Shown piece by piece: positions 1-10,793 of a DNA stretch of 64,000 bases. Each line of letters starts with the position of its first letter. Positions within the stretch are counted from its first letter, which is position 1. Source of the stretch: Cryptomeria japonica (taxonomy: Eukaryota; Streptophyta; Pinopsida; Cupressales; Cupressaceae); assembly GCF_030272615.1 (NCBI RefSeq), contig NC_081412.1, forward strand, positions 27,359,001 through 27,423,000, given 5' to 3'. The position numbers and the translations under genes were made by a program. The notes beneath the pieces were generated by a model. The model was not told where the DNA came from. It saw nothing but the letters and a program-made list of their open reading frames with translations, and searched no databases.

Positions 1-772
1 ATGCAAAGACATGAAAACAACATGAAATCATACCCAACCCCAACGGAGGGGTACAAGCCAATCTTCAGTCGGTGATCCCCTATTGCTCTTCAATGTCTTC
101 AAAGCCCTAAATGGATGAATGAAATTGATGAATGCTTGATGGATGGATGTTGAATGTTGTTGAAGTCTTCAAAGATCTGCTCTTTTGCTGCATAGAAGGC
201 CCCTGAAAACCAAATTCTGGATCCTTTCCAATGAAGAAAGAGAGCTCTTATATATGAAACCCTAGGTCTTAATTTCAACTTTTGGCCGACCTAGAGATTG
301 AATCTCCAGCCAATTTCTTGGGGTTAAGCTTTATTTTATGATTGGATTGCGCTCCTAAAATTTCGGGAAAAATGTCCGAGACCGTGTGCACTCCGGGCGC
401 CATGGTCCCAACAACTTTTCACCAAATTTTTAGGGCCATCAGATATGATGATTTTAGAGAGAATCCCGAAGTTACAGCTGATTTTGAGATGTTTTGACCC
501 CCAAAATCAAGCCCCCAAGTTCAAAGGACCTAATTAGGGTTTTTGATTAAATGATGTATTGGAGGAATAAAATGAAAGGGGCACATTTTAATGAAAAGGC
601 TCCAACTTTATGATATGGAAGATGATAAAATAGAACCTTAGACCTAATTAATTTAATTAATTAAGTGCTAAAGGGGAAATGCAATGCAAAATGAAAAATG
701 CGCCAAGGCGGGTGCTAAACTAGGTGTGAAATTGTACCACCCTAGCAAGTGCGTACAGTTTACGACGCTACA
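1..772 (-). repeat. Element E1, 3' LTR (partial; rest lies left of the window)
   Basis: This stretch matches 19945-20437 followed by 35297-35577 at roughly 85-90% by eye, including the ending around CACCCTAGCAAG and CTACA. Those two blocks are the other LTR of the same element, split by copia C. On the minus strand the LTR begins TGTAGCGTCG at 772. It holds the GGACC/GGTCC dyad module (about 375-410). E1 is read on the minus strand, so this is its downstream LTR. The upstream end and the outer target duplication are not in the window. Confidence 0.8.
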
Positions 773-1734
773 GGAGTAGCTTTAAGTTTTTCAATAATAT
801 CATACCACTTACTACGAGTTTGTGATATACAGTGTGCTTGAGGAAGAATAGGTTGAGAGAGAGGAAGTGAAGTTGGGGTAACTGGAGGAGGACTAGGTTG
901 ACTATTGTTTCTCATGTTATAAGTGTGAGAAACTGTATGATAACTCTCTCCAGTAATTTTCTTAGCATACTCATAAGGGATCTTAGTAGGATAACCTCCT
1001 TGCACATTAATAATAAGTTTCTTAGGAGTGAAAAAAGAATCATTAGCATAACCACCTTGAACCACTAAGATAGGCTTATGCTAATAAATTTGAGAAGGAC
1101 AAGCACCTTGAACTGTGAAGAGGGGTTTTTTAGCTGTTTCATTCACATGTATTAAACTGATTGAAGATGGTTTAGGAATATCAAAGGCATCCTTATAGAT
1201 TTTAGAAGAATGAACAAGATTGTCAGAAGAATTGTTGATAGTCTCTTCTTGCACTAAAATGTTACCATGGATAAGATAAATTTTAGGAGATAGACTAGAA
1301 GTATCCATTGATGTTTTAGAAGGAAGAGTATTAGTAGGAAAGGTCATTTCATTCTCTATCATCAAAGGATCCATATAGAGCATAAGCTCTCTAGGAGAAG
1401 GATCAACATTACTCTCTAAAGTCTCACCTTTGAGAGAGAGATCTTTGAAAGAGATGTCAACAATCTTACCTTGAACTAGGGTATCCTTATAAGTAGAACC
1501 AAGTTGAGGAAAGGAAGATGCTTTATTTTTGGAGGGATAATGATTGAGATTCATGGAAGGTGAGATGCTATCAAGAGAGTTATCAATCATGATTTCATCC
1601 CCTTTGGCTAGGGTTCTCTCATGGGGTAGAGAATAATCAACACCTTCTTCTAATTGTTCATCCCAAATAGTGAGGTCATTGAAAAAAGTACTAGGAATGC
1701 ATTTCACAAAGATGTCCTTATTGTTATTGCCAAT
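760..1734 (-). pseudogene. E1 internal ORF, C-terminal half (unrecognised repeat protein)
   Basis: This is the second half of the only long frame in E1. It joins the frame at 17968-18735 in phase once element B and one copy of its target duplication are removed. I do not recognise the protein. It is hydrophilic, rich in S, N, D and K, and repeatedly shows a VQ core (LVQGK, LVQEE, TVQGA, VVQGG, NVQGG) every few tens of residues, so it looks like a degenerate tandem-repeat protein. One TAG interrupts it at 1081-1083. The true stop (TAA, 760-762) lies inside the LTR, and the last four codons are LTR sequence. No gag zinc knuckle, protease or polymerase motif is visible. Function unknown. Confidence 0.55.
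1730..1734. repeat. Target-site duplication of element B, left copy
   Basis: CCAAT directly precedes the 5' LTR and is repeated exactly at 17963-17967 after the 3' LTR. Removing B with one copy restores the E1 reading frame in phase. Confidence 0.93.
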
Positions 1735-1760
1735 TGTAGACACCTAAAATTGTCATGTCT

Positions 1761-1992
1761 AATTAAATAAATATTTTATTTATTTAATTATCTAAGCCTA
1801 ATTCTTCTATTAATTAAATAAATCCTTATTTATTTAAATAATTCATTTATCCTCTTCTAGCCTTATTTCTCATTTAAATAAATACATTTATTTATTTAAA
1901 TTATCCTTTTCCTAAATTAAATAAATATCTTATTTATTTAATTATCCTACTTCTTCTATTAATTAAATAAATCTTTATTTATTTAATTAATT
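1761..1992. promoter_or_regulatory. Five AT-rich dyads in the U3 of element B
   Basis: Five successive inverted repeats of the form TAAATAAAT-n-ATTTATTTA lie at about 1761-1789, 1809-1843, 1872-1901, 1914-1943 and 1958-1992. The same five recur in the 3' LTR (about 17223-17454). Each can pair over 10-15 bp. Their place upstream of the TATA-like box suggests promoter or enhancer units, but that role is inferred. Confidence 0.6.
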
Positions 1993-2151
1993 CATTAACC
2001 TTTTCTACCCATGACACATGTCATTCATCTCTTAATTCATACACTACCTACCCCTTTCATTATTTTGGTATTTCTTTTACCTACCCTCTAATCCTAGCCG
2101 ACCTCCTTTTTACACCTCTCAATCTTATCCCTCCATTTCATATTGTGTCTT

Positions 2152-2161
2152 CTATTTAAGG
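2152..2161 (+). promoter_or_regulatory. TATA-like box of the element B LTR
   Basis: CTATTTAAGG lies about 340 bp before the end of the LTR and recurs at 17614-17623 in the 3' LTR. Its form and position fit the core promoter of a plant LTR. The start site itself cannot be seen. Confidence 0.5.
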
Positions 2162-2503
2162 AGATGCTTCCTTCATTATCAAACCCTAATCGACAATTTG
2201 GAGGACTTGACTACACTACGATCCTACTTGCAACCACATTCCGTTCTTTGTTGAGCTCTTGTGCACATAAAATCTGAGAGCAAATATATCAAGCAAGATC
2301 AATGGAGATAGGAAGAATGGAGATCAAAACCCTATTGGACATGTGATGGTATAATCTTTGTGATTTTGTTTTATTTACATTGTCTTAGGTAATCTTCATA
2401 TGTTATGGTGGATCTTTGTTGTTGTTAGGCTAGGGTTTGGTGGTTGAATTCATTTAGCCTTTCAATTTTGTTATTATTGTATCCATTTTCACCATATACA
2501 TTT

Positions 2504-2521
2504 TGGCACGCCCGGTGGGAC
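2504..2521 (+). promoter_or_regulatory. Primer-binding site of element B
   Basis: TGGCACGCCCGGTGGGAC begins three bases after the LTR end. The initial TGG pairs with the CCA end of a tRNA, as expected for minus-strand priming. I do not assign the tRNA. Confidence 0.75.
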
Positions 2522-2614
2522 TCTTGTCCCTTTGCATCTAACCTCCTTGTTACAGATTTTGCATTTTTGAAGTTGCAGATCGGACATTTTTTGACAGCAT
2601 TTTAGTTTTTTTTC

Positions 2615-2871
2615 TGCGTCTGTGAACTTTCGGATCACGTCTTTGATTTTCTGGCGCGTTTGTGGGATCTAGAATCGCGTTTGTGGGATCTAGAATCACA
2701 TCTGTGTTTTCAACAAATTTTATTTTGCAGGTTTCAGAAAGGAGCGTCTCTGTTTCAGAAACGCGTCTGTGTCGGAAAGGAGCGTCTGTGATTTTTAGGC
2801 GTGTCTGTGCATCACAGAACCGCGTCTGTGTTATCCAGATGCGTCTGTGTTGAGGGTAACAGCGTCTGTGT
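2615..2871 (+). repeat. Decamer array 1 (CGCGTCTGTG-like, about 20-bp spacing)
   Basis: About eleven degenerate copies of (C/A)GCGTCTGTG occur, for example at 2615, 2654, 2676, 2697, 2743, 2762, 2782, 2800, 2821, 2841 and 2862. Only the core is kept; the roughly 10 bp between copies vary. The later copies are 18-21 bp apart. A 63-codon ORF crosses part of the array but shows no other sign of coding. It lies in the untranslated leader before gag. Confidence 0.75.
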
Positions 2872-3239
2872 ATTTACTGTTTCAAAATTTTGAAGTTTTC
2901 ATTTATTCAATTTTCGGATTTTGTACTTAGGGTTTCAGATCTGGTTTATTTTTGGACTAACACTTTCAGATCTAGCTAACACAATTGGTGCAGCTTGCCT
3001 TGGAAGCTAAATCATTTGGGTGAAGGCCCTTTTTTAAAATTTACCTAACTTGTGTGTTTGCAGGAAGGGGTGATTATTTCAAACAACCCAAACTACTAAC
3101 AACTCTTTGTTGCAGGTCCTTGGCAAGGGTTCTGATTTTTATTTGTGTGCCTTGTTTTCATAAACTAGCAAACACTTCCATTGGTGCACTAAAATTGAAT
3201 CATTGTCTTTTGTGTCTTAAGCAATAGGCTCTTTTTGTT

Positions 3240-3810
3240 TAATCTTTAGAGGGCCTGTCTTCCCGTGTGGTCATTAGGACTACTAGTGAGAAGAGAATGA
3301 CCCAAGTGGTAGCGAGGAAAACCCACCTCTTCCAAACCACTATAATCAAATGTATTCATGGTGAAAACTATGAATAACGTGTGCTGATTAGTTCATACCA
3401 ACACTATGTCTCTCCATAAACCCGTTTGATCAAATTTATTTGATCATTTGTAGGGTGTAACCCCTACCGGCTAGGAGCCTTCTGTATTTATAGAGTTGAA
3501 AGTGCCGCATGTATGGTCACACGAGCGGATGCCCTTACTAGCACCATTTTGTTTTAGAAGCCCAAAACCTTCTAGTTGTTGGGGCAGGAGGTCGGACCTC
3601 TGGTAGCGGCCCACACACATACGGTTCTTAGTAGAGATACAAAGTTCACCACGGGGAGTTTTCATGGGGACTGATGCTTGGCTGACCTGAGAAGTGAGTG
3701 CCGAGGGTGGAGCCAGTGAGGTCAAGCATCTAAGTATCCGCTCTAAATAGCGTAGCCTCGGGGGTAAAACCTCATGTGGGATCAACAACTATTGTCTTGG
3801 CTAGCCATAA
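3240..3810 (+). other. GC-richer block in the element B leader, possibly structured RNA
   Basis: This part of the leader is visibly richer in G and C than its flanks, has no long sense ORF, and contains short inverted repeats, among them a perfect 9-bp stem with a 2-base loop at 3427-3446 (TGATCAAAT, ATTTGATCA). Leaders of LTR elements carry packaging and dimerisation signals, which is a plausible but untested role. The 105-codon ORF on the other strand looks like chance. Confidence 0.4.
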
Positions 3811-4075
3811 GAATTATGCTTGACTTATTTTAAGCATTCAAACATTCAAAAACCAAACAGCAAAACATTGTGTCTTTTGTGTCTTCAAGTGTATGCAAAA
3901 CAATTTTACATCAAACAACACACTTTCTTGGAGTCATTTTGAAGTCTAAACACTTGCAAACATTGAGTCCTCATCAACATTGTGTCCTCTTGTCATGAAA
4001 AATAGTCAAACAGTCAGATTTGGTCACAACAAAACGACTTCACAGATTGGAAAAATTACACAAATTTTACAAAAA

Positions 4076-4225
4076 CGCGTCTATGTCTGTTTTAACCACG
4101 TCTGGGTCATATAAACGCGTCTGTGAAGGGTAGAATAGTGTTTGTGTTTATAACAGTGTCTGTGTTGAATAGAAACACGTCTGCGTTGGATAACCGCGTC
4201 TGTGCAATATACAGGCGCGTCTGTG
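4076..4225 (+). repeat. Decamer array 2 (CGCGTCTGTG-like)
   Basis: A second block of about eight copies of the same motif, in the same orientation as array 1, lies about 500 bp before gag (copies near 4076, 4096, 4116, 4136, 4156, 4177, 4195 and 4215). The spacing is again close to 20 bp, and only the core is conserved. Overlapping short ORFs on both strands are products of the repeat. Confidence 0.75.
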
Positions 4226-4720
4226 TTAAAAAATTGCAAGAAAATTTCACAGTCCAGCAAACAAAAGAAATCAGTTTCGGAATACTTGAGCTTCCTAGGT
4301 TGTTTCTCCAGGTTTCATCTAGCATTCAACCTGTCTTTGGGTCTCACATAGTCCATCATTGCTTCACATCTCATTTTACATTCACACTAGTCTAAACTCG
4401 AGTCAAAAGGTCACTTGCTTGTCCTCATCATACTTTGTCAACACACTACATACAACAACACTTTGCTAAGTGGTCCCTCATCAAGGTTTCTTACCTTTGG
4501 GTCTCATTTTGTTTTACTTAGAGTCAAGGTCAACTTACCTAATCAAGAGAAACTATCCTCTCTTTGGAAGTCACACCTACTCTACTACATACATACTTGG
4601 TCTTACACTTTGGACATTGCAAGTACACTTCAGATTCATTTACATTCCATCCAACTCTTGGTCTTCCATACTCTTTCCATTTTTCATCTAGTCTTACACA
4701 TCTTGGTCAATACCTAGTTC

Positions 4721-7131
4721 ATGGTTGAAACCCGTCTTCAAAAATCTAAGAGAGAAACTAAAGAAGCTCAAGAGTCCGCAAACATGAGTTCTTATGAGTA
4801 TGACAATGATTTATTTTTCAATAATGATCACACTACATTGCCGGACATGGATGTCTATAGAAACATTCCAAATGTGGAAAACGCAGACACTACAAACAAC
4901 AATGCTACACACAATGACAATGTGGACAACTTTTCAATACATTAGCAGATGTGGAAGAATCCATTATGAATCCCCATTTCAATCGATTGGTTGAGGAAAT
5001 AATGAGGAGAGATAGACAATACTTCTTACACATGATGGCACAAAGTGGAGCCAAGATACCTCATGATTTTGACATGTCTCAAATAATGGAACATAGACCT
5101 TTGCAACAACCTCACTCCAATATGGATCAAAGGAGACCTAATAGTGGAGGAAATAGAGGACCACATATGGTACTTGAATCAGCATCAGCTTTGCTTCAAA
5201 AACCAAAGGTCCCACATACACATGGTCAAACATATGATACTTACCTTTGTAGACCATTATGGAAGTCTTATGCAGACAGATATGCTCAATCACATATCAA
5301 TGCTAAGGATCAACCACCAAAGCAATGGGATATTCCAAGGCATGCTCAAAATTTGGACACAAGGAAACCTCATGTCAAATTTGGGGGCAATACAATAGAA
5401 CATGGCATGCCTATAGAGTATGGTATACATGCACAAAATAGATATGGTGTTCCTCAACATGAATCTATACCAAGTGGTCCATATATGCAACATCATTACA
5501 GACCTCCTCCATATGAACATGTGTATGATCAATATCATCCATATATACAACATGCACCTCCTCCAATGGGTACCTCAAACATAGGATATGGTCCAAGAAG
5601 TCGATCTCCACCTAAGAGCAATTTGGAGCAACAAATCAGGGACTTACAAAAGAAAATGGAGGACATAAATACACTGAAGCCAACATACACAATGAGAGAC
5701 ATATGTCCTTATCCATTTGACAAGAGCATTCCAATGCCTCCTTTTCCTACACACTTTGTGACGCCTAAATTTGATAAGTATAGAGGAAAAGGGGATCCTA
5801 AGGCACATATAAGACAGTTTTTCACAGCTTGCATTGAGGTAGCTTCAGAAGAGACATATTTGATGAGATTATTCCCACAAAGCTTAGGTGATCAAGCTAT
5901 GGAATGGTTCTCCCAACTTCCACCTAGAATTAAGTCATGGGGTGACTTAGCAGAGGCATTTATTCAACATTTCTCCTAAAATATAGAGACAGACATATCA
6001 GTCACTACTTTGTGCAACACTAAGCAAAAAGAAGGAGAGTCCTTTGCATCATTTTTGCAAAGATGGAGAAATCCAGCTAGCAGATGCTCTTGTGAAATTC
6101 CACAAAAACAAATGGTAGAGATGTTCACACAAAATGTTAACAAAGACATTGGCTATGATCTAAGGAAAGCTTGTTTGTCCACCTTCAAGGATGTCATTGA
6201 AAAGGGATTAGCAACAGAAAAGGTTCTAATTGAACAAGGAGTCATCAAGATATTCAAGGAAAACAAAGATGACTTTAAAGGGAAAGACAAGCCAAGATTT
6301 TGGAATAAAAACAAGAACACAGTCAATGATGGTTTTGTTGATGCCAATACAGTGCGACCCAAATTTGTCTTTTCGGGATCAAGTTCTACAAACAATCAAG
6401 TGAATACTCAAACAACTTCTAGACCATGAAGGAAGTACACCCCATTGGGAGAACCACTTGAATCAGTCTTCAAAAAGCTTGTGGCAAACAAAGTGATCAC
6501 AGTTCCAGATTTTCCTCCATATGAACCAAAGGTCAAACCAAATTGGTGGAATGATGATGAGTATTGTGAATTTCATAAGAGCAAGGATCATAAGATGGGA
6601 AATTGTCATCGACTGAAGAACATTGTGCAAGATCTCATTGATAGAGGTGATATTGAGATTGAGGGACACTCATCCAATCAAGAACATGAGATGTTTAAGG
6701 AACCATTCCCAAAGCATGACAAGGGAAAAGCCAAAGTCACAGATGATCAGGCCATCTATACTAGAGCACCTTACAACTATGATTCAACTATCAATCATAT
6801 CTCGATGGACAATCATATCTCTACTATTACCATCAAGAACAAAAACCCTGAGAATCCTCCTCAACGACCCAAGATTGTCCTAAAAGGTGTTGGATCTTCT
6901 TCCGAACCTACCTCTGAATGTCACGTTACAACCCGTCGAGGTAAAATTACTTTGCAAGGTGCTCCAGCTAAAAACACCGCCTCTTCATCAACCAAACCTG
7001 AGTATGACCTTGTAGAACAGTTAGGGAAGACACTCGCGCTCATCTCCATCCTTGAGCTCTTACGCATATCTCCCGCTCATAAAGCTATTCTTGACAAAAT
7101 CTTGAGAGACACCGTCGTTCCTACTATCTGA
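4721..7131 (+). pseudogene. gag: Element B gag (nucleocapsid polyprotein), interrupted
   Basis: Gag would form the virus-like particle and bind the element RNA. The ATG at 4721 opens frame 2. A one-base shift near 4940 moves it to frame 1, which continues to 7131 with a TAA at 5977 and a TGA at 6427. Order: acidic, N-rich start; a P/H/Y-rich segment (about 5100-5600); the retrotransposon gag core (about 5760-6250, with motifs such as MEWFSQLP and ESFASFLQRW); then a zinc-knuckle-like CEFHKSKDHKMGNC near 6567; then IVQDLIDRG. The next frame begins directly afterwards with a shift. The stops fit C-to-T decay (CAA to TAA, CGA to TGA). Confidence 0.82.
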
Positions 7132-7133
7132 AC

Positions 7134-7760
7134 GTGGACCAGTTTCAAGCCATGGTGGGATACCTTTCCATTCCACATTCCCTTACATTCACAGAAGCCG
7201 ATGACGCCTCCATAAGTCAGCCACATAATGCACCATTACATATTGAAGCCTTCATACACAAACATCGAATAAAGCGAGTCCTGATAGATGGAGGAGTTGG
7301 TCTAAACATTTGTACATTGAGCACCATTAAACAATTGGGATATTCTGATAAAGCTGTGAATTCAACAAATCAAATCACCATCAAGGCATATGATGATGAA
7401 GAACGCTCATCCAAGGGCATAGTCACCTTACCTCTAAGAATTGGGCCAGTCACAAAGGATGTGGTTTGTCAGGTCCTAGATCTGGATCTCACTTATAATA
7501 TATTGTTAGGACATCCTTGGATTCATGAAATGAGGGCAGTCCCATCGACATATCACCAATGCATTAAGTTTCCTCACAATGGAGTCGAGGTAACAGTTAA
7601 CAGTGATCCTAATCCGTTCATATATTGCAATAACTTGAGATCACATACTGAGACCATCATTCCCAGTAATCGTGAAGCTGTTCCTTCTTCGACATACATT
7701 GATCCTGAGTCATTGAAACCTTCGACATCAAAACAAGGTGAACTTAAAGGCAAATTTTAG
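7134..7760 (+). CDS. pro: Element B protease region
   Basis: This aspartic protease domain would cut the Gag-Pol polyprotein. The frame is open for about 208 codons. The active-site loop reads LIDGGVGLNI, the DGG form that is normal in Tat-lineage elements, and ILLGHPWIHEM is the downstream conserved block. It follows gag through an apparent one-base loss near 7130. A single TAG at 7758-7760 separates it from the reverse transcriptase part in the same frame, so the two were probably one polyprotein. Read-through or a recent CAG or TGG mutation would both explain the TAG. Confidence 0.8.
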   Translation: MDQFQAMVGYLSIPHSLTFTEADDASISQPHNAPLHIEAFIHKHRIKRVLIDGGVGLNICTLSTIKQLGYSDKAVNSTNQITIKAYDDEERSSKGIVTLPLRIGPVTKDVVCQVLDLDLTYNILLGHPWIHEMRAVPSTYHQCIKFPHNGVEVTVNSDPNPFIYCNNLRSHTETIIPSNREAVPSSTYIDPESLKPSTSKQGELKGKF

Positions 7761-7769
7761 GACAAAGGC

Positions 7770-10700
7770 ATGGGAGAATACACTTTAAATCAGACCATGT
7801 ATTTACGACAAGTCATGAGCTCTCCAAAAGAATATGGAAGGCCACATCCTAACAAGCAAATATCCATCATGGTATTCAAATGGGATCCTACTACCTTTCA
7901 AAGATGGGGCAAACTGGAAGAGGAAGGTTTATATAAAATGCTCTACAAAGACATTGAAGATGACACACAAGATCAGATCAATATACCCTATGAGAAATAT
8001 GGCAAAGGCTTCAAGATGCTACAAAAATCCGGGTATGATGGAAAAAGCCCTCTTGGGTTACGCAAAGAAGGCGTTATGGAGCCCTTACAACCTGAATTGA
8101 CTGTAAAAAGGGAACGCTCGAAGGGACTTGGTTTCCTGACTTCCAAGATCCACACTAAAAGGACAAAAAAGGCATCACAAATCAAAATCGCCAAAATTCA
8201 ACAAGAGGATCACCATTCCATAGACTCCAACGAATGGGAATGGGGTTCAGACAAATCCTCCAGTGACTATGAGCTCACCGAGACATTCAGAGAGCCTGAT
8301 GAACCCACAAAAGAAGAGGAATTTTATAAAAAGTTCAGAGTTGGTCAAGAAACAACCCAGAAGGGTTACACACAGTCTTTGTCTCACGGTTCTAGGTTGA
8401 AATCACATAGGATGAGAACACCTATCCCAGAATGCGCTACTAGTGATGACAATTTGGATTCGCTTGCGATCGAGACTGATGAGGAGAGTGCCATCGATGA
8501 CCTCGGTAATTACCTCGACATACCCGAATATAACCACATCTTCACTCTTGAACCTGCAAGCTCCGAAAACATTAAAGGCCTTCCCCTTGTTCACCACCAA
8601 CTCATTGACTGGGATTATGAAGGACCAGCACAGTTTGACACATTCCAAAATGATGAAGCTGTTATTGACTATCTCGGCGTACGAGATGATCTTCCCCTTG
8701 GAGACCATAAAGCAGGATACACTATAGAACTCAACAACATGGCATATTTTGGTGAGGGTGTCGGACCTTCCAGTCGCAAAAATGTGAAAATAAGAGCAAA
8801 TCAAGGATCTTATGGCGAAAACCACACTGTGGCGCTATCTAATCCCAAAAAAGTAAAAAGAAAGGACGTATCTGAGGGCGAAAACCTCTCTGAGGCACCC
8901 GAAGATGGAAGGCTCGACATTCTCCCAGCCTCGTATGAGCAAAAGTCATCCATGCTGGTAGAGGAGACTATAAAAACAAACATTGGTACGGAAGAGGTTC
9001 CACACAACATATTCCTGGCTAAATCATTGACAGAGTCTGAAAGGTCAAAATTCATAAGTTTCTTCAAAAAGAGACAAATCAACTTCGCCTGGTCATACGC
9101 TGATATGCCTGGACTAGATCCGGATTTGGTAATGCATCATTTGACAGTCAAACTAGGGGCAAAGCCAGTGAAACAGAAATTAAAAAAAATGCATCCACAA
9201 GTGGCATTACTAGTCAAAGCAGAGCTGGAGAAGTTATTGGATGTCGGATTCATACGCCCAATTGATTATCCTGAATGGATCTCCAATTTGGTACATGTCA
9301 GTAAACCAGATCACAGCATCAGAATTTGCACAGATTTCAGAGACATCAACAAAGCTTGTCCAAAGGATGACTTCCCATTACCAAACATTGACTTGATTGT
9401 TGATCTCACAGCAGGTCATGAAATGCTATCATTAATGGATGGATTCTCTGGCTATAATCAGATAAGAATCGCACCCGAGGATCAACATAAAACAATATTT
9501 ACTTGTCCATGGGGAACTTTCTGCTGGAATGTCATGCCTTTTGGGCTAAAAAATGCAGGTGCTACATATCAAAGAGCCATGACTACTATCTTTCATGATC
9601 TCATGCATGTAACTGTGGAAGATTATGTTGACGATCTCTTGGTCAAATCAATAGACAGAAATACACATTTGGATATACTTTCAGTTGCCTTTGATCGGTT
9701 GGAAAAGTACAAAGTAAGATTAAACCCTAAGAAATGTGTCTTTGGAGTAACCTCCGGGAGGCTCCTAGGATTCATTGTGTCCAAAAGAGGAATCGAAGCC
9801 GATCCAGCAAAAGTCAAGGCTATCTTGGACATGCAACCACCCAGAAATATTAGTCAACTTCGATCCTTACAAGGAAGACTCCAGTCCATTCGAAGATTCA
9901 TAGCACAACTGGCAGATAAGTGTAATCCTTTTCAACACCTGCTACATAAAAATATCAAATTCAAATGGGATGATAACTGTCAACAAGCTTTTCAGACGCT
10001 CAAAGATTATCTTTTGAATCCGCTAGTTTTGATGCCACCAGTTCCAGATCAACCTTTGCTACTATACATATCAGCTACTCCAACAGCACTAGGGGCACTC
10101 TTGGCGCAACAAATTGCTGAAGGCAAGGAAAAATCCGTATACTATATCAGTCGCACATTAGTGAGATATGAGCTAAACTACACACCAATCGAGCGTGCAT
10201 GTCTCGCCGTGGTCTTTGCTTCACAAAAATTACGACATTACATGCTTACTCATAAGACTAAGTTAGTTGCAAGGATAGATCCATTGAAATACCTCCTCAA
10301 TAAAGCAACACTTACTGGGCGGCTGGCCAAATGGGTAATGATACTTAGTGAATTCGACATCGAGTATGTGGACAAAAAAGCAATAAAAGGACAAGCCATC
10401 GCGGATCAATTAGCAGATGCCCCCATGATTGATGATGTCCCTCTAAATTCAGAATTTCCAGATGAATCCATTTTAACAATATCACATGCAAAGCCATGGC
10501 AACTGTATTTTGACGGCTCATACACACAGCATGGGGCAAGAGCTGGTATTCTCTTTATAACTCCTCAAGGCGATTCTATACCAAAATCATACCACTTATC
10601 ATTTCCTTGCACTAACAATATAGCGGAATATGAGGCATTAACAACTGGATTACAAATTACAATTCAGTGGAAGATCCAGGAACTTCATGTTTTCGGGGAT

Positions 10701-10793
10701 TCCCAACTTGTCATCCGTCAAGCAACTGATGATTACCAAACAAAAGATGAAAAATTACTGCCTTACAAACAAATGGTGGACGATTTGAAATAA
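7770..10793 (+). CDS. pol: Element B reverse transcriptase with two RNase H domains
   Basis: A 1007-codon open frame continues the protease frame. Residues about 75-125 look like a G-patch (GKGFKMLQKSGYDG, then SKGLGF), a nucleic-acid-binding motif. A long acidic linker follows. Reverse transcriptase occupies about 450-680, with MDGFSGYNQIRIAPEDQ, MPFGLKNAGATYQRAM and an intact YVDD at 619-622. The usual Ty3 RNase H follows (about 760-890), then a second, archaeal-type RNase H from about 905 (LYFDGSYTQHG, later FGDSQLVIRQA). The second domain is typical of the Tat lineage. The frame ends at a TAA beyond which the second RNase H resumes in phase, so the TAA is premature. Confidence 0.88.
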   Translation: MGEYTLNQTMYLRQVMSSPKEYGRPHPNKQISIMVFKWDPTTFQRWGKLEEEGLYKMLYKDIEDDTQDQINIPYEKYGKGFKMLQKSGYDGKSPLGLRKEGVMEPLQPELTVKRERSKGLGFLTSKIHTKRTKKASQIKIAKIQQEDHHSIDSNEWEWGSDKSSSDYELTETFREPDEPTKEEEFYKKFRVGQETTQKGYTQSLSHGSRLKSHRMRTPIPECATSDDNLDSLAIETDEESAIDDLGNYLDIPEYNHIFTLEPASSENIKGLPLVHHQLIDWDYEGPAQFDTFQNDEAVIDYLGVRDDLPLGDHKAGYTIELNNMAYFGEGVGPSSRKNVKIRANQGSYGENHTVALSNPKKVKRKDVSEGENLSEAPEDGRLDILPASYEQKSSMLVEETIKTNIGTEEVPHNIFLAKSLTESERSKFISFFKKRQINFAWSYADMPGLDPDLVMHHLTVKLGAKPVKQKLKKMHPQVALLVKAELEKLLDVGFIRPIDYPEWISNLVHVSKPDHSIRICTDFRDINKACPKDDFPLPNIDLIVDLTAGHEMLSLMDGFSGYNQIRIAPEDQHKTIFTCPWGTFCWNVMPFGLKNAGATYQRAMTTIFHDLMHVTVEDYVDDLLVKSIDRNTHLDILSVAFDRLEKYKVRLNPKKCVFGVTSGRLLGFIVSKRGIEADPAKVKAILDMQPPRNISQLRSLQGRLQSIRRFIAQLADKCNPFQHLLHKNIKFKWDDNCQQAFQTLKDYLLNPLVLMPPVPDQPLLLYISATPTALGALLAQQIAEGKEKSVYYISRTLVRYELNYTPIERACLAVVFASQKLRHYMLTHKTKLVARIDPLKYLLNKATLTGRLAKWVMILSEFDIEYVDKKAIKGQAIADQLADAPMIDDVPLNSEFPDESILTISHAKPWQLYFDGSYTQHGARAGILFITPQGDSIPKSYHLSFPCTNNIAEYEALTTGLQITIQWKIQELHVFGDSQLVIRQATDDYQTKDEKLLPYKQMVDDLK

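Larger units (their letters stand above)
1735..2500 (+). repeat. Element B 5' LTR
   Basis: It begins TGTAGACACC and ends CATATACA, 766 bp. It is nearly identical to 17197-17962, with differences near 1838-1847 and two single bases towards the end. The first 260 bp are very AT-rich and contain five palindromic units. A TATA-like box lies at 2152. The part after it is the likely transcript start, R and U5. Confidence 0.93.

Noticed and set aside
2662-2853. 63-codon ORF with RVC-type repeats in decamer array 1 (similar ones in arrays 2 and 3)
   Set aside because: The amino-acid repeat follows from the DNA motif, the frame differs between units, and no start context or conservation is seen.
3471-3788. 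105-codon minus-strand ORF in the B leader
   Set aside because: It is antisense within a leader and has no motif. The GC-richer block explains the lack of stops.
8403-9082. Minus-strand ORFs of 140 and 90 codons opposite the B polymerase
   Set aside because: They are shadows of the well supported sense frame.
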